Assembly (NCBI RefSeq): GCF_003205615.1
Contig: NZ_PYBV01000002.1
Span: 62,001-126,000 of the forward strand
Length of the DNA stretch: 64,000 nucleotides
Direction: 5' to 3'
From: Micromonospora arborensis
Lineage (GTDB): Bacteria; Actinomycetota; Actinomycetes; Mycobacteriales; Micromonosporaceae
Positions 18,948 to 27,701 of this stretch are shown here, piece by piece. How positions within the stretch are numbered: position 1 is the first letter of the stretch; every line of letters starts with the position of its first letter. Position numbers and translations under genes: made by a program. The notes below the pieces were generated by a model. That model searched no databases, had not been told where the DNA came from, and saw only the letters and a list, made by a program, of their open reading frames with translations.

Positions 18948-19016
18948 GGTGGTCGGCCACTCGCTCAGTGGTCGTCCAGCACTGCCCATTCCACCGAATG
19001 GGGCAGCGCCCGGTCG

Positions 19017-20453
19017 TCAGTCAGAGGCCACCGTCGGCAGACTGTCGATGTAGCGAGACGGGAGAGTCGTGAGCGGGGCGTCCGCGTATCCGCTCTCGAC
19101 GATTTCGTCCCACGTGTGGAAAGGCTTCTTGGCGCCACCGACGATCAGGTAGACGCCACCCTGCGGGTTCATCACCATCGTGCCGTCGCGGGGAACGTCG
19201 GAAACGCCGTCGAGGTACCGGGCCGGCAGAACAACACGCTGTGGGCCGTACCCGGTGTCGGTGATCTCCTGCGGATACGCGAACCAGACCTTCGCACCAC
19301 CGGCGAACACAAAGACACCACCCTGCGGGTTCGCCACCACGGTGCCGTCGCGAGGAACGTCGGAAACACCGTCGAGGTACCGGGCCGGCAGAACAACACG
19401 CTGCGGGCCGTACCCGGTGTCGGTGATCTCCTGCGGATACGCGAACCACACCTTCGCACCACCGGCGAACACAAAGACACCACCCTGCGGATTCGCCACC
19501 ACGGTGCCGTCACGCGGGGCAGTCGGCAGCAGCCCGAACGTGCCATTCGGAACGGCAGTCCAGGAAGTCGGATACCCCGTGGCGCCGATCTCGTCGACAC
19601 TGTCGAACCAGATGGGCGCTCCGCCTGCCACGACCGAGATCGTCCCCCGCGGCTCGCGGTACACCGAACCTTCGGCGAGCGGGAAGTCGACGATGGTGCC
19701 TCGCACCCAGTCCTTCAGGTCGTCGACGCGGAGGTCGATGGCACCCGGCCGGGTCTCGGTCTCGCCAATGCATCCGGCCTGCCATGACGAACTGTTGATC
19801 GCCACCAGCTCGGGGCCGCCACCATGCTCCCGGAAGGCCGGCCCGCCAGCGTCGCCCTTGCAGATACTCGCGTTCGCGGGAACACGACCCTTGATTTCGA
19901 AGGTCGTCGCGGTCTGGTCGTTCCACCAGCCCACCGTGAACTGTGCGGTGTGCATCCGGTCGGGCATCCACTCGGTTGCGGTGCGGCCGTAGCCCGCTAC
20001 CCGGAGCACCTGCCCGTATCGGGGGCTGGTCGAGGCGATTCTGATCGGCATGATGTCGTCGTTGACCGGACTCACCAGCCGGGCAAGAACCACGTTCCGC
20101 CCTGGATGTGGCACCAGTCTATCGACCGCGACGACCGAACCCGGGGAGGAACTCAGGCTCGCGCGCCCGACGGTTGCCGTCGTCGGACGCGGCGGTGGGC
20201 CGGAAGCCAGGTCAGACGATCCGAAACAACTCTTGGCGGTGATCACCCATTGCGGCGCGACGAGAGCGCCGGAACAGGACGCACTTCCAGCCTGGCCTGG
20301 TTCCCCGATGGCCAGTTTGGTAACGAATCGGTACGTGCCGTCAGCGGCCGCGACGCCGACAGCCGACTGGGCCGGCAACCCCGACGAGGTCAAACCCGCC
20401 GCCACCAGAACCAGCGTCAGACCCGCCCGCCAACCCACTCTGACAAATCTCAT
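19017..20453 (-). CDS. Secreted S1 (trypsin-like) pseudoprotease with C-terminal repeats
   Basis: A 478-aa exported protein (signal segment LTLVLVAAGLTSSGLPAQSAVG). ATG 20453 is chosen because GGAGG lies six bases upstream; GTG 20474 is the longer option. The S1 fold is clear (CSGALVAPQWVITAKSCFG, VAGYGRTATEW, SICKGDAGGPAFREHGGG). All three catalytic positions are altered: TAAHC is TAKSC (His to Ser), the DIALLRL position reads NVVLARL (Asp to Asn), and GDSGGP is GDAGGP (Ser to Ala). It is therefore predicted inactive as a protease and may bind a ligand. The C-terminal half has repeats of about 54 residues (GGVFVFAGGAKVWFAYPQEI), two almost identical, resembling actinobacterial IAGGAP repeats. 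Confidence 0.82.
   Translation of the reverse strand: MRFVRVGWRAGLTLVLVAAGLTSSGLPAQSAVGVAAADGTYRFVTKLAIGEPGQAGSASCSGALVAPQWVITAKSCFGSSDLASGPPPRPTTATVGRASLSSSPGSVVAVDRLVPHPGRNVVLARLVSPVNDDIMPIRIASTSPRYGQVLRVAGYGRTATEWMPDRMHTAQFTVGWWNDQTATTFEIKGRVPANASICKGDAGGPAFREHGGGPELVAINSSSWQAGCIGETETRPGAIDLRVDDLKDWVRGTIVDFPLAEGSVYREPRGTISVVAGGAPIWFDSVDEIGATGYPTSWTAVPNGTFGLLPTAPRDGTVVANPQGGVFVFAGGAKVWFAYPQEITDTGYGPQRVVLPARYLDGVSDVPRDGTVVANPQGGVFVFAGGAKVWFAYPQEITDTGYGPQRVVLPARYLDGVSDVPRDGTMVMNPQGGVYLIVGGAKKPFHTWDEIVESGYADAPLTTLPSRYIDSLPTVASD
19195..19515. repeat. 162-bp tandem repeat inside the pseudoprotease gene
   Basis: Two nearly identical copies with a 162-base period (for example CGAGGTACCG at 19211 and at 19373) encode two 54-residue modules. 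The near identity at synonymous sites points to recent duplication or gene conversion. Confidence 0.85.
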
Positions 20454-20491
20454 GCATGGCCTCCGCTTTGCCACCTGGCACGATCCGGGAT

Positions 20492-20515
20492 CTGGCTGCC
20501 CGAGTGGGCAGCCAG
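20492..20515. promoter_or_regulatory. Hairpin in the pseudoprotease leader
   Basis: A perfect 10-bp stem (20492-20501 with 20506-20515) with loop GAGT lies about 40 bases upstream of ATG 20453. It may be a leader hairpin or operator; this is inference only. The rest of 20474-20673 holds no gene. Confidence 0.4.
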
Positions 20516-20673
20516 GCGCGCATAGGCAGGCGACAACGGCGATGTCACATCAACCCCCGTGGAAGCGAAACCGCGCAGCCACAGGCTAGTGGGAGAGAGT
20601 CCGCCACACAAGATCGAATAGGTAAGCCGCGATGGATGTGATCCGCGCGGCCGACCGCACCGCGCGGCGGGCG

Positions 20674-21342
20674 CTAGACGCCCACCCGCTGCGGCGGCAC
20701 GGTGAGGCCGTAGAGCGCCATCAACTCCGGGGTGTCGACCCTGCTGCCGTCGGCCACCGAGTCGCAGGCGATGTCCACGATCTGGTCCTTGTGCGCCAGC
20801 AGGTACGGCCGGGCGCCCACGTCGGCGCTGGCCAGGGTGGCGATGCCGGGCCAGTGCCGGCGGCCGAAGAGCATCGGGTAGCCGCGCAGCCCGTCGTAGG
20901 TGGCGCAGACCAGCACGTCCGGGTACGGCAGGGCGGCCACCCGGCGGACCGCCGTGGCGGTCAGGCCCGGCATGTCGACCGGGACCACCACCACCGCCTC
21001 GATTCCGTCGTCGTCCATGGCGGCCAGACCGGCCCGGATCGACGAGCCGACCCCGGTGCCCCATGCCTTGTTGATCACTACGGTGGCCTTGCCCAGGTCG
21101 GCGGTTTCCCGGACCTGCTCGGCGGCCGCACCCAGCACGACCACGATCTGCTCGCAGCCCGCCGTGGTCATCGTGTCGATCATCTGGTTGACCAGAGGCT
21201 TCTCGCCCTGGTGCAGCAGCGCCTCGGGACCACCGATCCGTCGTCCCCCGCCCGCCGCGATGATCATTCCTGCGATCCGGTTCAGCTGCGCCCCCTCAAG
21301 CATGGGACCGACCGTGACCGATCCGTCCCTTCCTACGGACAC
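20674..21342 (-). CDS. MobA-like NTP transferase (molybdenum-cofactor-type nucleotidyltransferase)
   Basis: A 222-aa protein with the GT-A-like nucleotidyltransferase fold. The nucleotide-binding loop is IAGMIIAAGGGRRIGGPEALL, and VVVPVDMPGLTATAV supplies the metal-binding Asp. MocA/MobA proteins use CTP or GTP to nucleotidylate molybdopterin. The usual lysine after the loop (GxxKALL) is Glu here, so activity on molybdopterin is uncertain, and no molybdoenzyme genes are nearby. GTG 21342 or the internal ATG 21303 could be the start; neither has a clear ribosome binding site. Confidence 0.75.
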   Translation of the reverse strand: MSVGRDGSVTVGPMLEGAQLNRIAGMIIAAGGGRRIGGPEALLHQGEKPLVNQMIDTMTTAGCEQIVVVLGAAAEQVRETADLGKATVVINKAWGTGVGSSIRAGLAAMDDDGIEAVVVVPVDMPGLTATAVRRVAALPYPDVLVCATYDGLRGYPMLFGRRHWPGIATLASADVGARPYLLAHKDQIVDIACDSVADGSRVDTPELMALYGLTVPPQRVGV

Positions 21343-21438
21343 TGCAACGAGAACGGCTGGCCGAGGGTGGCGGGGCTAATAGGAGAAATAGTGCAACTGT
21401 TACACGCCCGGCATCTCCCGGCACGGACACGATGCCGG

Positions 21439-23118
21439 TCAGACAGCGTCGGCGTAGCAGTCGACGATGGACAAATCCAACGGGAACCGGACCGGCGTCG
21501 CACCGAACAGCAGCGCGGACGCCCGCTCACCGGAGCGGGTGACAGCGTCGGCGACCGCATCCGCCTGCTCGGCAGGCGCGTGCACGATCACCTCGTCGTG
21601 CTGAAAGAAGACCAGCTCGGCGTCGCTGCCGGACAACTCCGTGCGCAACGTCGCCAGCAGTGTGGAGGCCCACTCGGCGGCGGTGGCCTGAATGACGAAG
21701 TTGCGCGTGAAGCGCCCCCGGGACCGCGCGGCCCGGGCCCGCGGGCTGTGCGGGTCGGCCGCCCCATCCGGATCGGACGGCACCTCGTCAGGATCACCGA
21801 ACCCCACCGAACCGGGCGGGCACGTCCGCCCCAGCCACGACCGCACCAACCCGCCCGCCTCACCGGTACGCGCCGCCGCCTCGACGTAGTTGAACGCCGT
21901 CGGGTAACTGCGCTTCAACACCGCCAACGCGGGCACCGCAGCGCCACCGGTCTGCCCGTACATCGCGCCGAGCAGGGCCACCTTGGCCCGAGCCCGGTCA
22001 CCGCCGAACGAGTCGCGCGCCAATGCGGCGTAGAGATCACCGGCCCCGCCCGCCGCCGCCAGCCGTGCGTCGTCGGAGACAGCGGCGAGCACCCGTGGCT
22101 CCAACTGGCCGGCGTCGGCGACCACCAACCGCCAGCCTGGATCGGCCATCACCGCGCGCCGGATCACCTTCGGGATCTGCAACGCGCCACCACCCCGGGT
22201 GGCCCAGCGGCCGGAGACCACCCCACCCGGCACGTACTCCGGTTGGAACCGGCCGCCCTGCACCCACTGCTCGCGCCACGACCAGCCGTGCGCCGTCCAG
22301 ATCCGGTAGAGCTCCTTGTATTCCAGCACCAGCGGCACCGCCGGGTGATCCACCCCGCGCAGCACCCAGGCCCGGGTGTTGGGTAGCTCCACCCCGACCC
22401 GGGCAAATGCCTTCAACAGCTCCGCCGGGGAGTCCGCGTGCAGACGACGTACGCCGAACGCGTCGGCGATCTGGGCCGCCAGGTCGGCGAGTCGACGTGG
22501 CGGCCCACCGACCGGGGACGCCTCACCGAGCAGTTCGGTGAGGATCTCGTCGTGCACGTCGGCACGCCAGGGCAGCCCGGTGGCGCCCATCTCCACCGCG
22601 ATCAGCGTGCCGGCCGACTCGGCAGCCACCAGCAACCGGAACCGGCCCGGGTGCTCGGTCTCGGCGATGCGGGCGAGTTGGTCGGCGTACACCTGGGTCA
22701 GTGCGTCGATGCCGGGGCCCGGCGGGCCGGGCAGCGTGTCGAAGAGCGCGCCCTGGCCGTGCCCGGGGGGCGCGGCGGCGCGCGACGGTGGGTCGGGCGG
22801 CACCGCGGCGCCGGTCAACCGGGCCCAGGCGGCGGCCAGCGAGCGGGGCTCGCCCCAGCGGCCGGCGTGCCCGAGCAGCAGCGCCTCGGTCAACTCCACG
22901 TCGTGGCACCTGTCGACCCGGACGCCGGCGCGCAGGAGCCCCGGGTAGACAGACGTGGCGGTCGACCAGACCCAGCGCGGGTGCTCGGCGGCCTCCCGCG
23001 CGGCGACCGCGGCGACCAGGTCGGCGACCACCTCGGTGGGGCCAACCGGTCGACCGGCGGCGTCCAGTGGGCGCAGCGCTCCCCCGCCCCGCTCATCAGC
23101 CACCACCGCCACCAGCAC
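21439..23118 (-). CDS. Bifunctional 3'-5' exonuclease/DNA polymerase (PolA-like, family A)
   Basis: A 559-aa family A polymerase found widely in actinobacteria beside the main PolA and shorter than it. The N-terminal third is a degenerate 3'-5' exonuclease-like domain. Polymerase motif A is VVADAGQLEPRVLA, motif B is RARAKVALLGAMYGQ and motif C is FFQHDEVIVHAP, so metal-binding residues are kept. There is no 5' nuclease domain. The GTG start is preceded by CAGAAT seven bases upstream, which could be a -10 of a leaderless transcript; a GGAGGGGAGGGG tract lies further up. It is divergent from the ABC exporter genes. The role in repair is inferred. Confidence 0.85.
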   Translation of the reverse strand: MLVAVVADERGGGALRPLDAAGRPVGPTEVVADLVAAVAAREAAEHPRWVWSTATSVYPGLLRAGVRVDRCHDVELTEALLLGHAGRWGEPRSLAAAWARLTGAAVPPDPPSRAAAPPGHGQGALFDTLPGPPGPGIDALTQVYADQLARIAETEHPGRFRLLVAAESAGTLIAVEMGATGLPWRADVHDEILTELLGEASPVGGPPRRLADLAAQIADAFGVRRLHADSPAELLKAFARVGVELPNTRAWVLRGVDHPAVPLVLEYKELYRIWTAHGWSWREQWVQGGRFQPEYVPGGVVSGRWATRGGGALQIPKVIRRAVMADPGWRLVVADAGQLEPRVLAAVSDDARLAAAGGAGDLYAALARDSFGGDRARAKVALLGAMYGQTGGAAVPALAVLKRSYPTAFNYVEAAARTGEAGGLVRSWLGRTCPPGSVGFGDPDEVPSDPDGAADPHSPRARAARSRGRFTRNFVIQATAAEWASTLLATLRTELSGSDAELVFFQHDEVIVHAPAEQADAVADAVTRSGERASALLFGATPVRFPLDLSIVDCYADAV

Positions 23119-23202
23119 GAACGCGATTCTGCCCCTCCCCTCCGACAGGAAGTGAGGGGCACCTTACGTTTGCCGGGTCGGTGGGGTGTCGGAACGGACC
23201 GG

Positions 23203-23214
23203 TAGCGTGACCTG
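23203..23214 (+). promoter_or_regulatory. Putative -10 for a leaderless ABC exporter mRNA
   Basis: TAGCGT at 23203-23208 lies six bases before GTG 23215, the spacing expected when transcription starts on the start codon. No -35 of good quality was found. Confidence 0.4.
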
Positions 23215-25020
23215 GTGCCTCCGCAGATCCCGCATTCCGCTCCTGGCACTCCGGACACCCGCGGTCCGATGCGATACCTCTGGTGGTTGATCCGCTGCCA
23301 GCCCTGGCGGGTGCTGCGCGGCAGCCTGCTCGGGACGACCTGGATGATCGGCCTGTCGGCACGGCCCTACCTGATCGCGCGTGCGGTCGACGACGGGCTG
23401 CGCGCACGCGACACCCGGGCCCTGGCGTTCTGGGTCGCGGCGATCATCGTCGCCGGACTGGCCCTGTCGTACGTCGGCACCATGCGGCACCGCACGATGA
23501 CCTTCATCCGGGAGGACGCCAAGGCCCGCACGGCGGAGGTGCTGCTGCGCCACCTGTCCCGGATCGGCGCCGCGCTACCGCGCCGGATCGGCGCGGGCGA
23601 GGTGGCCACCGTCGGCGGTTCCGACATCAACTGGACGGCGGAGGTGTTGACGCTGACCGGGCCGGGCGTCGGCGCGATCATCGCGTACGCGGTCATCGCC
23701 GTGGTGCTCTGGTCGATCTCCCCGCTGCTCGCGCTCTGCGTGCTGGTGGGAGTGCCGGTGGTCGGGCTGGTCGTCGGGCCGCTGCTGCGCCGCCTCGAAC
23801 GCGCGGAGTCCGTCTACCGCCAGCAGCAGGGCGCGCTCACGGCCCGATCCGGCGACATCGTGGCCGGGCTGCGCGTGCTCGCCGGGGTGGGCGGTCGGGA
23901 CCTCTTCGCCCGGCGGTACGCGGCCAGATCCCAGGACCTGCGCGCCGAGGGCTACCGGGTCGGCGCGGTCAACAGCTGGATCGACGCGGCGAGCGTCGCC
24001 ATCCCCGGGTTGTTCCTGGCGGCGGTGGTCTGGCTGACGGCCCGGATGGCGGTGACCGGTGACGTCACGATCGGTGAGTTGGTCGCCGTCTACGGCTACG
24101 TGGCGACCCTGATCGTGCCGGTCTGGTTCCTGCTCGAAGGCAGTTACCAACTGATCCGGGGTCGGGTCGCCGCCCAGCGGATCGCCGACCTGATCAACGT
24201 GAGCCCCGACGATGTCGGCGGTCCGGGCCGACGGTGGCCGGGCCCCGTCCCCGACGCCCGCCGGCCGGGCGCCCTGGACGCGCCAGCCGGCCCCGCCGAC
24301 CTGCACGACCCGGTGACCGGGCTGACCGTACGCGCCGGCCAACTGACCGGGGTGGCGGCAGACGACCCGGCCGCGGGCGTGGCCCTGGCCGACCGGCTCG
24401 GACGGTACGTGGTCAGCGGGACGACCTGGGGCGGAGTGCCGCTGACCGGGGTCGCCCTGGACGAGGTTCGCTCCCGGATCGTCGTCGCCGACCACGACTC
24501 GTACCTCTTCGCCGGGACCCTGCGGGACATCCTCCGACCGACCGGCGGCGACGCCGGAGGCGATGAGCACGACCGGATTCGCGCGGCGCTGCGGGTCGCC
24601 TCGGCCGAGGACGTCGTCGACGCCCTGCCGGCCGGGCTGGACACTCCGATCGACGCCCGGGCCCGGGCCCTCTCCGGCGGTCAACGCCAACGGGTCCGCC
24701 TGGCCCGGGCACTCCGCACCGAGCCGGAGGTGCTGATCCTCATCGACCCGACGTCGGCGGTGGACGCGCACACCGAGGCCCGGATCGCCGAGCGGCTGCA
24801 TGCCGCGCGGGCCGGACGGACCACCGTGGTGATCACCACGTCGCCACTGCTGCTCGGCCGGGCCGACCTGGTCGCGCACCTGAGCGCCGGCCGGATCACC
24901 TCCACCGGCACCCACGAGGGAATGCTCGACTACGAACCGGGCTACCGGCGCCTGGTGGCCCGGGGCAGCGAGGATCCGGACATCGAGCGGCCCGCCGACA
25001 CCGAGGAGGCGTACCGGTGA
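23215..25020 (+). CDS. ABC exporter half-transporter with degenerate ATP site (subunit A)
   Basis: A 601-aa type IV ABC exporter. Six membrane helices (about residues 30-310) precede a nucleotide-binding domain. The Walker A is missing: where GxxGxGKS/T is expected the sequence reads TGVAADDPAAGVALADRL. Walker B ends IDPTSAVD (Glu to Pro), and the H-loop His is Ser (VITTSPLLL). In contrast the signature LSGGQRQRVRLARAL is perfect. It therefore contributes the signature but not a working catalytic site, as in heterodimeric exporters such as TM287/288 and TmrAB. Its stop overlaps the next gene's GTG by four bases. The cargo is unknown. Confidence 0.9.
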   Translation: MPPQIPHSAPGTPDTRGPMRYLWWLIRCQPWRVLRGSLLGTTWMIGLSARPYLIARAVDDGLRARDTRALAFWVAAIIVAGLALSYVGTMRHRTMTFIREDAKARTAEVLLRHLSRIGAALPRRIGAGEVATVGGSDINWTAEVLTLTGPGVGAIIAYAVIAVVLWSISPLLALCVLVGVPVVGLVVGPLLRRLERAESVYRQQQGALTARSGDIVAGLRVLAGVGGRDLFARRYAARSQDLRAEGYRVGAVNSWIDAASVAIPGLFLAAVVWLTARMAVTGDVTIGELVAVYGYVATLIVPVWFLLEGSYQLIRGRVAAQRIADLINVSPDDVGGPGRRWPGPVPDARRPGALDAPAGPADLHDPVTGLTVRAGQLTGVAADDPAAGVALADRLGRYVVSGTTWGGVPLTGVALDEVRSRIVVADHDSYLFAGTLRDILRPTGGDAGGDEHDRIRAALRVASAEDVVDALPAGLDTPIDARARALSGGQRQRVRLARALRTEPEVLILIDPTSAVDAHTEARIAERLHAARAGRTTVVITTSPLLLGRADLVAHLSAGRITSTGTHEGMLDYEPGYRRLVARGSEDPDIERPADTEEAYR

Positions 25021-26762
25021 CCCGGCTGCCCGTGGCCGACCGCCGCACCGTACGCCGGGCGTTGCGGGACATGATCAGCCGGCACCGCCGCGCGGTCGGG
25101 ATCGTGCTCGCGCTGCACAGCGCCGCCGCAGTCGTCGGGCTGGCCCCACCGTGGCTGCTGGGCACCATCGTCGATGAGGTCACCGCGGGCGCGGGCGTGG
25201 CCACGGTGGACCGGCTGGCGCTGGCCATCGCCGGCTGCGTCCTGCTCAGTGCGGTGCTCTCCCGGTACGCCCAGTACGCCGGTCACCGCTTCGGTGAACG
25301 GGCCGTCGCCGAACTACGCGAGGAGTTCGTCTCCCGGACCCTCGGCCTGCCAGTCTCGGTCGTCGAACGCGCCGGCTCCGGGGACCTGGCCACCCGCAGT
25401 TCGGTCGACGTGGCGACGGTCGGCACCACCGTCCGGGACGTGGTGCCCACCATCGTCATCGCCGTGGTGCAGTTGACGTTGCTGTTCGGGGCGGTCTTCC
25501 TCCTGCACCCGCTGCTCGGGCTGGCTGCGCTGGCCGGGCTTCCGTCGATCGTGGCGGTCACCCGCTGGTACCTGCGGCGGGCCACGCCCGCGTACCTCAC
25601 CGAGGGCGCGGCGTCAGCCGAGTTGACGGAGACGCTGACCACCACCGCCGAGGGTGCCCGCACCGTGGAGGCGCTGTGGCTGACCGACGACCGGATCCGG
25701 CACGGCACCGCCCACATCACCCGGGTCTGGTCGGCCCGCCGGGCAACCCTCGCACTGCGTACGGTGTTCTTCTCGGTCGTCGAGGCCAGTTACCCGCTGC
25801 CGGTCGCCCTGGTCCTGCTCGTCGGCGGCTACCTGTTCTCCAGGGACATCGTCTCGCTCGGCGCGGTGGTCGCCGCCGCGCTCTACCTGCAACAGGCGAT
25901 CGAGCCGATGGACCGGTTGCTGCAGTGGACGGAGCAGGCGCAGCGGGGCTTGGCGTCGTACGCCCGGGTGCTCGGCGTCGGCATGGTCCCGCCGGAGCCG
26001 CCCGGCCGGACGGCAACGTCACAGGGAGAGCGACTCGTCGTCCGTGGCGCGCGGTTCTCCTACTCCGGTGGCCCGGACGTGCTGCACGGCATCGACCTGG
26101 AGGTGCAGCCCGGTGAGCGACTGGCCGTCGTCGGGCCGTCGGGTGCCGGCAAGTCCACCCTGGCCCGGCTGCTGGCCGGGATCGACGCGCCACGGCAGGG
26201 CGTCGTCAGCATCGGTGGTTGCCCGGTCACCGACCTCGACCCCGCCGAGCGACGCCGCCGGATCGCCCTGGTCACTCAGGAGCACCACGTCTTCATCGGC
26301 TCGGTGCGCGACAACCTCTCCTTCGCCGCGCCCGACGCCTCCGACGAGCAGATGCGCTCCGCGCTGGTCAGCGTGGGGGCCGACTGGTTCGCGGGGCTGC
26401 CCGACGACCTGGACACCCAACTCGGCGACGGTGCCCGGCAACTCGGCGCGGCCGAGGCACAACAACTCGCGCTGGCCCGGCTGGTGCTCGCCGACCCGCA
26501 CACACTGATCCTGGACGAGGCGACGGCCGCCCTCGATCCGACCACCGCCCGTCGTACCGAGCGGGCGCTGGCCGCCGTGCTCGCCGGGCGGACCGTCATC
26601 GCGATCGCGCACCGGCTCAACACCGCACACGACGCCGACCGGGTCGCCGTGCTGGCGGACGGTCGGATCACCGAGATCGGCAGCCACGACGAGCTGGTCG
26701 CCGCCGGCGGGGCGTACGCGGCACTGTGGCGCTCCTGGCACACCCACGCCGACGAGCGGTGA
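25017..26762 (+). CDS. ABC exporter half-transporter with canonical Walker motifs (subunit B)
   Basis: A 581-aa partner of the preceding subunit, starting at GTGA within its stop. Six membrane helices are followed by a nucleotide-binding domain with intact Walker A (VVGPSGAGKSTLARLL), Q-loop (LVTQEHHVF), Walker B (LILDEATAALD) and H-loop (AIAHRLNT). The signature is degraded (LGAAEAQQLALARL instead of LSGGQ). Its Walker site must therefore pair with the LSGGQ of subunit A, giving one working and one degenerate ATP site. It ends nine bases from the convergent ngcG-like gene. Confidence 0.92.
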   Translation: MTRLPVADRRTVRRALRDMISRHRRAVGIVLALHSAAAVVGLAPPWLLGTIVDEVTAGAGVATVDRLALAIAGCVLLSAVLSRYAQYAGHRFGERAVAELREEFVSRTLGLPVSVVERAGSGDLATRSSVDVATVGTTVRDVVPTIVIAVVQLTLLFGAVFLLHPLLGLAALAGLPSIVAVTRWYLRRATPAYLTEGAASAELTETLTTTAEGARTVEALWLTDDRIRHGTAHITRVWSARRATLALRTVFFSVVEASYPLPVALVLLVGGYLFSRDIVSLGAVVAAALYLQQAIEPMDRLLQWTEQAQRGLASYARVLGVGMVPPEPPGRTATSQGERLVVRGARFSYSGGPDVLHGIDLEVQPGERLAVVGPSGAGKSTLARLLAGIDAPRQGVVSIGGCPVTDLDPAERRRRIALVTQEHHVFIGSVRDNLSFAAPDASDEQMRSALVSVGADWFAGLPDDLDTQLGDGARQLGAAEAQQLALARLVLADPHTLILDEATAALDPTTARRTERALAAVLAGRTVIAIAHRLNTAHDADRVAVLADGRITEIGSHDELVAAGGAYAALWRSWHTHADER

Positions 26763-26771
26763 GTTGGGCCC

Positions 26772-27701
26772 CTACTTCACGGCGCCGGAGGTGAGGCCGG
26801 CCTGGATCTGGCGTTGGAAGACCGCGTACACGATGATCATCGGAAGGATCGCGATGGTCAGCGCGGCGAACAACCCGGACCAGTCGGCCTCGTAGCCGGC
26901 GTTGACCGAGATGTCGGCGATGCCCTGGGTGAGCACCCACTTGTCCTTGGCGTTGGAGAGCAGCACCAACGGAAGCTGGTACTGCGCCCACTGACCGATG
27001 ATGTTGAAGATCGCCACGCTGATCAGGCCCGGCTTCGCCATCGGCATCATCACCTGGAAGAACAGCCGGGTGTGCCCACAGCCGTCGATCATCCCCGCCT
27101 CGGCCACCGACGACGGCAGCGTCTTGAAGAACGCGGCCAGGAAGAACACCGTGAACGGCAACGAGTACGCGCTGTAGACCAGCACCACGCCGGTGTGCGT
27201 GTCCAGCAGGCCCAGGTTCTTCACCACGAAGAAGAGCGGCACCAGGGCCAGGAAGACCGGGAAGGCCAAGCCCGAGACGAAGAGGAAGTAGACCGCCCGG
27301 TTGCCCCAGAACTTGTAACGGGCCAGCACGTACGCGGCCATCGAGCCGAGCAGCATGGTGAGGAACGTGCTGCACGACACCACGATCACGCTGTTCAGGA
27401 AGTACCGGCCGATGTTCGCCTTGGTCCAGGCCCGCCCGAAGTTCTCCCAGCGCAGCTCTGCCGGGAGCGTCCACGGGCTGCTGAAGATCTCGCTGGTGTT
27501 CTTGAACGCGGCGAGGAAGGTCCAGAGGATCGGCACGATCACGATCACCGCCCAGACGGCGAGCGCGACGTGCCCCAGGCCGGCGAAGAGCCGTACCTCC
27601 GAGCGGGGGCCCTTGCTCCCCCGCCCACCGGCGGCGTTCGGGTCGCCGGTGGTGGGCGGTAGCGCCGCCGGTGTCGGCGGCAGCGTCGACTGCGGGTTCA
27701 T
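26772..27701 (-). CDS. ngcG: GlcNAc/chitobiose ABC transporter permease (NgcG-like)
   Basis: A 309-aa CUT1 permease of the MalG branch. The first membrane helix is LAVWAVIVIVPILWTFLAAF, and the EAA loop is VAEAGMIDGCGHTRLFFQVMMP. The ATG overlaps the upstream permease stop by one base (TGATG). It is the last gene of a five-gene minus-strand operon. Assignment to NgcG rests on its partner NgcE-like protein and the GlcNAc-type neighbourhood. Confidence 0.85.
   Translation of the reverse strand: MNPQSTLPPTPAALPPTTGDPNAAGGRGSKGPRSEVRLFAGLGHVALAVWAVIVIVPILWTFLAAFKNTSEIFSSPWTLPAELRWENFGRAWTKANIGRYFLNSVIVVSCSTFLTMLLGSMAAYVLARYKFWGNRAVYFLFVSGLAFPVFLALVPLFFVVKNLGLLDTHTGVVLVYSAYSLPFTVFFLAAFFKTLPSSVAEAGMIDGCGHTRLFFQVMMPMAKPGLISVAIFNIIGQWAQYQLPLVLLSNAKDKWVLTQGIADISVNAGYEADWSGLFAALTIAILPMIIVYAVFQRQIQAGLTSGAVK

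Noticed and set aside
24300-24420. Possible frameshift explaining the missing Walker A in the ABC exporter
   Set aside because: The frame remains open with normal composition before and after, other catalytic motifs in the same subunit are also changed, and the partner subunit is complementary, so natural degeneration is more likely.
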